NCBI GenBank assembly: GCA_946480925.1
Contig: CAMLLU010000004.1
Span: 62,001 to 126,000 of the forward strand
Reading direction: 5' to 3'
DNA: 64,000 nucleotides
DNA from: an uncultured Rivibacter sp.
Lineage (GTDB): Bacteria; Pseudomonadota; Gammaproteobacteria; Burkholderiales; Burkholderiaceae
The translations under genes were made by a program, and so were the position numbers. Below, piece after piece: positions 58,288 to 64,000 of this stretch (positions are counted from its first letter, which is position 1; each line of letters begins with the position of its first letter). The notes under the pieces were generated by a model. The model was not told where the DNA came from, ran no database searches, and worked only from the letters and a program-made list of their open reading frames with translations.

Positions 58288-59325
58288 TTGACCAACGGGT
58301 CGCAGCGACTGCAGCGAGCCTGGCTGCGACGCGGTGCGCTGGCCTGTACGTTGCGGCCGCTTTCGATGGTGTTCGGGCTGCTGGTGGGCGCCCGCCGGCT
58401 GCTGTATCGCAGCGGGCTCAAACGCGCGGAGACCGTCGGACTGCCGGTCGTCGTCGTGGGCAACCGCATCGTCGGCGGCGCAGGCAAGACGCCCGTCGTC
58501 ATGGCGCTGGTGGCTCATCTGCGATCACGCGGGCTGCGGCCGGGCGTCATCTCGCGCGGCTACGGGCGCCAGACGCAAGGAGTGCTTGAAGTCGCGCACG
58601 AAAGTGCGGCCAGCGAAGTCGGCGACGAGCCGCTGCTCATCCACCTGCGCACTGCTGCACCGGTGGTCGTCGGCCGAGACCGCACCGCCGCGGCCTGGGC
58701 CTTGCGAACGGCGCATCCCGAGATCGACGTGATCGTCTGCGACGACGGTCTGCAGCACCTGCGGCTGGCGCGGGACATCGAGATCGTCGTGTTCGACGAC
58801 CGCGGCGCCGGCAACGGCTGGCTACTGCCGGCCGGGCCATTGCGCGAGCCGCTGCGTGCCGCATCGCTCGCAAGGCATCAGATCGTGCTCTACACCGGTG
58901 GCGTCGCCAGTACACCGCTGCCCGGCTTTCTGGCGCAGCGCCGGCTGGGCGGCCTGCTATCGCTGAGCGACTGGTGGGCCGCGCGCCCGGCGGGCGAATT
59001 GCAGCAGTTGACCGGCCGGCCGGTGCTCGCAGCCGCGGGTATCGCCCGCCCCGAGCGTTTTTTCGAGACGCTCACCCAGGCGGGCCTATGCGTGACACCG
59101 CTACCCTTGCCTGACCACGCGGACTTCAAAAACCTGCCCTGGCCGGCTGATGCGGCCGACGTCGTCGTCACCGAAAAAGATGCCGTCAAGCTCGCCCCAG
59201 CCCGCGTGGCGCGTGAGACTCCGACCACGCGCATATGGGTGGCAACGCTAGACTTCCAGCCCGATCCCGAATTCTTCGGCGCCGTCGACCGCGCACTGCA
59301 CGACCTTGGCGCCCTCGCGCGCTGA
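58288..59325 (+). CDS. lpxK: Tetraacyldisaccharide 4'-kinase
   Basis: Phosphorylates the lipid A precursor at the 4' position on the inner membrane. The 345-residue protein has an N-terminal membrane-associated helix and the Walker A motif [18 protein letters not shown] (GGAGKT 63-68), then [26 protein letters not shown] and [20 protein letters not shown]. The start is a TTG at 58288 with GGAG nine bases before it. It is 22 bp after exbD and 16 bp before the Trm112-family gene. Confidence 0.94.
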   Translation: MTNGSQRLQRAWLRRGALACTLRPLSMVFGLLVGARRLLYRSGLKRAETVGLPVVVVGNRIVGGAGKTPVVMALVAHLRSRGLRPGVISRGYGRQTQGVLEVAHESAASEVGDEPLLIHLRTAAPVVVGRDRTAAAWALRTAHPEIDVIVCDDGLQHLRLARDIEIVVFDDRGAGNGWLLPAGPLREPLRAASLARHQIVLYTGGVASTPLPGFLAQRRLGGLLSLSDWWAARPAGELQQLTGRPVLAAAGIARPERFFETLTQAGLCVTPLPLPDHADFKNLPWPADAADVVVTEKDAVKLAPARVARETPTTRIWVATLDFQPDPEFFGAVDRALHDLGALAR

Positions 59326-59341
59326 CCCACCGAGAACCGCC

Positions 59342-59539
59342 ATGGACACCCGCCTGCTCGAACTGCTGGTCTGCCCCATCTGCAAAGGACCGCTCACCCA
59401 CGAACGCGAAACGCGTGAACTGGTCTGCGCGGCCGACCACCTCGCCTTCCCCATCCGCGATGGCATCCCGGTAATGCTGGAAAGCGCGGCCCGTGCCATC
59501 GACGAACCGGCCCCTTCGGTGCCGGCCGCCAGCGCATGA
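59342..59539 (+). CDS. Trm112 family protein (YcaR-like)
   Basis: 65-residue zinc-ribbon-like protein, [20 protein letters not shown], with CPIC and a later Cys in [20 protein letters not shown]. It matches the Trm112/UPF0434 family, known in eukaryotes and archaea as an activator of methyltransferases; the bacterial role is unsettled. The gene lies between lpxK and kdsB in many Gram-negative genomes. Its stop overlaps the kdsB start (ATGA). Confidence 0.92.
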   Translation: MDTRLLELLVCPICKGPLTHERETRELVCAADHLAFPIRDGIPVMLESAARAIDEPAPSVPAASA

Positions 59540-60288
59540 GCTTCACCGTGCTGGTGCCAGCGCGACTGGCCTCGACCCGCCTGCCCAACAAGCCGCTGGC
59601 TGACATCGCCGGCTTGCCCATGGTGGTGCGAGTGGCACGGCGCGCCGCACAAAGTGCCGCCAAGGCCGTGGTGGTCGCCGCTGACGATGCCCTGGTTGTC
59701 GCAGCCTGCGAAGCGCATGGCGTGAAAGTGGTGCTCACCCGGCGTGACCACGCCACCGGCAGTGATCGCCTGGCCGAAGCATGCTCGCTGCTCGGGCTCT
59801 ACGGCAGCGACGTGGTCGTCAACGTGCAAGGGGATGAACCGCTCATCGACCCAGCCTTGATCGATGCCTGCGCGAAGCTGCTCGTCGAGCGCAGCGACTG
59901 CGTGATGAGCACAGCCGCTCATGCCATTGACGACCCGGCCGAGTTCGGCAATCCCAACGTCGTGAAGGTCGTGTGCGACGCGGCACAAAGAGCGCTGTAC
60001 TTCTCGCGCGCGCCGATCCCGTGGTGGCGCGATGGCTATGCCGGCGGCATCGCCCGCCTGAGCGAACCACGGCCGCTGCGACACGTCGGGCTGTATGCCT
60101 ACCAAGCCGGCTTCTTGCTCCGCTTTCCCAGCCTGCCACCCGCGCCGCTGGAAAGCATCGAGTCGCTGGAGCAGTTGCGCGTGTTGTGGCATGGCGAACG
60201 CATCGCGGTGCATGTGAGCACAGCGCGACCAGGCCCTGGGGTAGACACACCAGAAGACCTGGAGCGCGTGCGCGCGCTGATGGCCTAG
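59536..60288 (+). CDS. kdsB: 3-deoxy-manno-octulosonate cytidylyltransferase
   Basis: Activates Kdo as CMP-Kdo for lipopolysaccharide inner-core synthesis. The 250-residue protein begins [20 protein letters not shown] and has the family blocks [33 protein letters not shown] and [16 protein letters not shown]. It follows lpxK, which makes the Kdo acceptor's precursor, and is coupled to the Trm112-family gene. Confidence 0.96.
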   Translation: MSFTVLVPARLASTRLPNKPLADIAGLPMVVRVARRAAQSAAKAVVVAADDALVVAACEAHGVKVVLTRRDHATGSDRLAEACSLLGLYGSDVVVNVQGDEPLIDPALIDACAKLLVERSDCVMSTAAHAIDDPAEFGNPNVVKVVCDAAQRALYFSRAPIPWWRDGYAGGIARLSEPRPLRHVGLYAYQAGFLLRFPSLPPAPLESIESLEQLRVLWHGERIAVHVSTARPGPGVDTPEDLERVRALMA

Positions 60289-60319
60289 AAGCCCATACGA
60301 CCGGCTGGCGAAACACTGA

Positions 60320-61105
<786 letters not shown>

Positions 61106-61118
61106 GCCCGGCAAGATG

Positions 61119-61143
61119 GAGCCGCCCGCGAGGCGGCTCTTTT
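61119..61143 (+). terminator. Rho-independent terminator of adk
   Basis: 8-bp stem GAGCCGCC / GGCGGCTC, 5-base loop, then TTTT. It lies 13 bases after the adk stop. Confidence 0.85.
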
Positions 61144-61154
61144 ACGTCCCCGAA

Positions 61155-61176
61155 TTGACGTTTACGTCAACGTCAA
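61155..61176 (+). promoter_or_regulatory. Palindromic operator upstream of the short-chain dehydrogenase gene
   Basis: TTGACGTTTACGTCAA (61155-61170) is a perfect 7+7 inverted repeat with a 2-base centre, followed by a further half-site CGTCAA. ACGT-centred palindromes of this size are bound by MerR-family regulators such as LiuR, which control acyl-CoA and branched-chain amino-acid catabolism in proteobacteria. That fits the gene downstream. The regulator assignment is inference. Confidence 0.6.
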
Positions 61177-61227
61177 GGCATCGCATACCGTAAGCCACAC
61201 ACAGCAAACGACAGACAGGAGCATTCC

Positions 61228-61986
61228 ATGGACATCAACGGCAAGGTCTTCATCGTCACCGGCGGCGCGTCGGGTCTGGGCGAAGGTACGGCGCGCATGC
61301 TCGCGCGCGAAGGCGGCAAGGTCGTGATCGCCGACCTTCAGGTCGAAAAAGGTGAGGCGCTGGCTCAGGAGATCGGCGGCGCCTTCGTGAAATGCGACGT
61401 GTCCGACGAAGAGGACGGAAAAGCCGCGGTGGCTAAGGCCATGTCGATGGGCAAGCTGATGGGTCTCGTCAACTGCGCCGGCATTGCGCCCGCGGTCAAG
61501 ACGGTGGGCAAGGACGGCGCCCACCCGCTGGCCGTGTACGCGAAGGTCATCAACGTCAACCTGGTGGGCAGCTTCAACATGATCCGGCTGGCTGCCGAGG
61601 CAATGTGCAAGAACGAGCCCGAAGCCACCGGCGAGCGCGGCGTGCTGATCTCCACCGCCAGCGTGGCGGCCTTCGACGGCCAGATCGGCCAGGCGGCCTA
61701 TGCGGCGTCGAAAGGCGGCGTGGTCGGCATGACGCTGCCGATCGCACGTGACCTGGCGCGCAACGGTATCCGCAACATGACCATCGCACCCGGCATCTTC
61801 GGCACGCCCATGCTGTTCTCGATGCCGCAGGAGGTGCAGGACGCACTGGCCGCCAGCGTGCCCTTCCCCAGCCGCCTCGGAAAACCCGAGGACTACGCGA
61901 AGCTGGTGCACCAGATCATCACCAACGACATGCTCAATGGCGAGGTGATCCGCCTCGACGGTGCGATCCGCCTGGCGCCGCGCTGA
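61228..61986 (+). CDS. Short-chain dehydrogenase, 3-hydroxyacyl-CoA dehydrogenase type II-like
   Basis: 252-residue classical SDR. The cofactor motif is TGGASGLGEGTARML (from residue 11), with Asp 36 (IADLQ) suggesting NAD preference. NCAGI and the catalytic Ser 145, Tyr 158 and Lys 162 (YAASK) are all present. The segments PGIFGTPMLFSMPQEVQDAL and the ISTASVAAFDGQIGQAAYAA block are typical of HSD17B10-like 3-hydroxyacyl-CoA dehydrogenases of short-chain and branched acyl-CoA oxidation. A GGAG site precedes the ATG. It stands alone with its own operator. Confidence 0.88.
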   Translation: MDINGKVFIVTGGASGLGEGTARMLAREGGKVVIADLQVEKGEALAQEIGGAFVKCDVSDEEDGKAAVAKAMSMGKLMGLVNCAGIAPAVKTVGKDGAHPLAVYAKVINVNLVGSFNMIRLAAEAMCKNEPEATGERGVLISTASVAAFDGQIGQAAYAASKGGVVGMTLPIARDLARNGIRNMTIAPGIFGTPMLFSMPQEVQDALAASVPFPSRLGKPEDYAKLVHQIITNDMLNGEVIRLDGAIRLAPR

Positions 61987-62101
61987 GCGCGTCCTCAGCA
62001 ACCCCGCCACCGCAGCGGTTGTGAACGAGGTAACAAAACGCCAGCAGCACTCGCAGCCGGCGATGTGGTAGCGCAGGATGGACGTCTTGCCCGGAGATGC
62101 C

Positions 62102-63934
62102 ATGGCCCTGAGGAAAGACTCGATGCCCCTGCGGCGGCTTGCAGCCTGGAGCTGCGCCGTCAGCCTGTTGCTGCTGAGCGCCTGCGCGCCGCAGCGCCCC
62201 GCCGCGAAATTCAACTACCAGCCGCCGGACCAACCCGAAGCCGCGTCGGGCTATGTCGAGAAGTCGGGCTGGCAGACCCGTAAATTTGCGGTGGCAGCTG
62301 CCAACCCGCTGGCCACCGATGCGGGCTACCAGGTCATCAAGGCAGGTGGCTCGGCCATCGATGCGGCCATTGCGGTGCAGATGGTGCTCACGCTGGTGGA
62401 GCCTCAGTCCAGCGGCATCGGCGGCGGTGCCTTCCTGCTGCACTGGGACGGCAAGCGTGTCGAAGCTTATGACGGCCGTGAGACGGCGCCGGCTGCAGTC
62501 GACGAACGCCTGTTCCTCAAGGCCGACGGCACGCCGATGAGTTTCATCGAGGGCGTGGTGGGCGGCCGCTCGGTCGGCACGCCGGGCGTGCTGCGCATGC
62601 TCGAACAGGCCCACAAGGAACACGGCAAGCTTCCGTGGGCACAACTGTTCGAGCCAGCCATTCGCCTGGCCGAACAGGGCTTCAAGCTCAGCCCCCGCCT
62701 GCACGCATTGCTCACCAGCGAGCAGCACCTAGGCAAGGACGGCATCGCCGCAAACTACTTCCTGCTCCCCGACGGCAAGGTCCCCGAGTTGGGCACGCTG
62801 ATGCGCAACCCGGCGCTGGCCGAGGTGCTACGCCGGATCGCCGACAAGGGACCCGATGCGTTCTACCGTGGCGCCGTCGCCAAGGACATGGTCGCCAAGG
62901 TCCGCAACCATCCGACCAACCCCGGTCGCCTGAGCGAGCAGGATCTGGTGGATTACAAGCCGAAGAAGCGCGAGCCGCTGTGCACCGACTGGCACCGCTA
63001 TCGGCTGTGCGGCTTCCCGCCGCCATCGTCCGGCCACATCGCGATCGCGCAGATGCTGGGCGTCCTGGAACACGCGCCACCGGTGGGCGAACCGTTGACG
63101 AACGGCTTGCCCAGCGACGAGGTGCTGCACAACTACACCGAGTCCGCCCGTCTAGCCTTCGCCGACCGCGCGGTGTACGTGGCCGACCCTGACTTCGTGG
63201 CGCCGCCGGCCGGCTCGTGGCGCAGCCTGCTCAGCGACGCCTACCTACTGGAGCGCGCCTCGCTGATCGGCCCGCAATCGATGAAGACGGCCAAGCCCGG
63301 CCAGCCGCGCGGCACTTCGCTCGCATGGGCGCCGCAACCCGAGCAGCCCGAACACGGCACCTCACACATTTCCATCGTCGACGCACAAGGCCGCGCGATC
63401 GCCATGACCACCACCATCGAGGACCAGTTCGGCTCGCGCCAGCTGGTCAACGGCGGCACCGGCCTGCCCGGCGGCTTCTTGCTCAACAACCAGCTCACTG
63501 ACTTCAGCTTCGCGCCGGCCGATGCCACCACCGGCCAACCGATCGCCAACCGCGTGCAGCCAGGCAAGCGCCCGCGTTCGAGCATGAGCCCCACACTGGT
63601 GTTCGACAAGGCCAGCGGTGAGCTGCTCATGTCGACCGGCTCGCCCGGCGGCGCGCTGATCATCCACTACACCGCCAAGACGCTGCTGGGCACGCTGGCG
63701 TGGGGGCTCAATGCACAGCAGGCCATCAACCTGCCCAACTTCGGCTCGAACAACGGCCCCACCTTGCTGGAGGCGAAGCGCTTCCCGCTCACCGCCATCG
63801 AAGCGCTCAAGTCACGAGGCCACGAGGTGCGGGAGCAGGACATGACGAGTGGGCTCCAAGCCTTGCAACGCAACAGCGAGGGATGGTTCGGGGGCGCAGA
63901 CCCTCGCCGCGAAGGCGTGGTGATCGGCGACTGA
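62102..63934 (+). CDS. ggt: Gamma-glutamyltransferase (glutathione hydrolase), predicted lipoprotein
   Basis: Cleaves gamma-glutamyl bonds, e.g. in glutathione, outside the cytoplasm. The start is the ATG at 62102, behind GGAG; an in-frame ATG at 62078 lacks such a site. The signal ends in LLLLSAC with Cys 28, so it is probably a lipoprotein rather than soluble. The Ntn-hydrolase nucleophile after autocleavage is Thr 420 (EHGTSHISIVD). Other blocks are QSSGIGGGAFLLHWD, YDGRETAPAA and the RPRSSMSPTLVFD and GSPGG elements that bind the glutamyl group. Product 610 residues. Confidence 0.93.
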   Translation: MALRKDSMPLRRLAAWSCAVSLLLLSACAPQRPAAKFNYQPPDQPEAASGYVEKSGWQTRKFAVAAANPLATDAGYQVIKAGGSAIDAAIAVQMVLTLVEPQSSGIGGGAFLLHWDGKRVEAYDGRETAPAAVDERLFLKADGTPMSFIEGVVGGRSVGTPGVLRMLEQAHKEHGKLPWAQLFEPAIRLAEQGFKLSPRLHALLTSEQHLGKDGIAANYFLLPDGKVPELGTLMRNPALAEVLRRIADKGPDAFYRGAVAKDMVAKVRNHPTNPGRLSEQDLVDYKPKKREPLCTDWHRYRLCGFPPPSSGHIAIAQMLGVLEHAPPVGEPLTNGLPSDEVLHNYTESARLAFADRAVYVADPDFVAPPAGSWRSLLSDAYLLERASLIGPQSMKTAKPGQPRGTSLAWAPQPEQPEHGTSHISIVDAQGRAIAMTTTIEDQFGSRQLVNGGTGLPGGFLLNNQLTDFSFAPADATTGQPIANRVQPGKRPRSSMSPTLVFDKASGELLMSTGSPGGALIIHYTAKTLLGTLAWGLNAQQAINLPNFGSNNGPTLLEAKRFPLTAIEALKSRGHEVREQDMTSGLQALQRNSEGWFGGADPRREGVVIGD

Positions 63935-63944
63935 GCCCTGCCGC

Positions 63945-64000
63945 TCAGTCGAGGTTGAAGCCGAGCTCCACCATGGCCGTCTGCGTCTTGCGCAGCGGCT
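63945..64000 (-). CDS. C-terminal end of an unidentified gene (cut by window edge)
   Basis: On the minus strand an open frame enters from the right edge and stops at a TGA at 63945-63947, ending PLRKTQTAMVELGFNLD. It is convergent with ggt, with a 10-bp gap. Only about 17 residues are visible, too few to name the gene. Called coding only because it fills the gap up to ggt without a stop. Confidence 0.35.
   Translation of the reverse strand, partial: PLRKTQTAMVELGFNLD

Overview
The window is 64 kb of GC-rich bacterial chromosome, densely packed with conserved housekeeping genes. Gene content and order (dxr-cdsA-uppS-frr-pyrH-tsf-rpsB; purA-hisZ-DUF2065-hflC-hflK-hflX-hfq-der-bamB-yfgM-hisS-ispG-rodZ-pilW-rlmN-ndk; sucA-sucB-lpdA-zapE; exbB-exbD-lpxK-Trm112-kdsB-adk) are those of a betaproteobacterium of the order Burkholderiales. 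The soxYZ pair and overall style suggest the Rubrivivax/Leptothrix/Methylibium-like branch, but that placement is inference. No insertion sequence, prophage, CRISPR array or rRNA operon is visible, and there is one tRNA gene.

Layout. 1-5.4 kb (minus): isoprenoid, phospholipid and translation genes, entered at the far left by a truncated dxr; rpsB has a structured leader and a terminator-like hairpin lies between rpsB and tsf. 5.4-9.7 kb (plus): an amidase overlapping a DadA-type D-amino-acid dehydrogenase, then a bifunctional NAD(P)H-hydrate repair enzyme. 9.8-12.8 kb (minus): a secreted M14 metallocarboxypeptidase with PKD and PPC domains, and a small BamE-like lipoprotein. 12.9-15.5 kb: RNase R, divergent from tRNA-Leu(CAG). 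15.5-32.2 kb (minus): purine salvage and synthesis, then the long hfl/hfq/der/bamB/hisS/ispG/pilW/rlmN/ndk run. 32.3-36.3 kb (minus): an RluB-type pseudouridine synthase with a repeat-encoded polyglycine tail, scpB and an RluD-type synthase. 36.4-41.9 kb: bamD, a DinG/YoaA helicase with a YdcH-family protein, a PP2C phosphatase, a coiled-coil protein and zapE. 42-47.7 kb (minus): the complete 2-oxoglutarate dehydrogenase complex. 47.9-54.8 kb (minus): the most accessory-looking stretch, with orphan soxYZ, a PAS/GGDEF/EAL protein, an HD-GYP protein and a two-component system. 54.9-56.8 kb (minus): Fe superoxide dismutase and exonuclease VII large subunit. 57.2-61.1 kb (plus): exbBD, lpxK, Trm112, kdsB, adk. 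61.2-63.9 kb (plus): a short-chain dehydrogenase behind a palindromic operator, and a lipoprotein gamma-glutamyltranspeptidase. A partial minus-strand gene enters at the right edge.

Many adjacent genes overlap by 4 bp (ATGA or GTGA): amidase/dadA, hflX/hflK, yfgM/bamB, rlmN/pilW, HD-GYP/GGDEF-EAL, zapE/hypothetical, YdcH/dinG and Trm112/kdsB. This points to translational coupling. No clearly new biological system stands out. The best candidates for follow-up are the two-component/c-di-GMP cluster, the orphan soxYZ pair, the hexanucleotide repeat in the RluB gene, and the operator ahead of the short-chain dehydrogenase.
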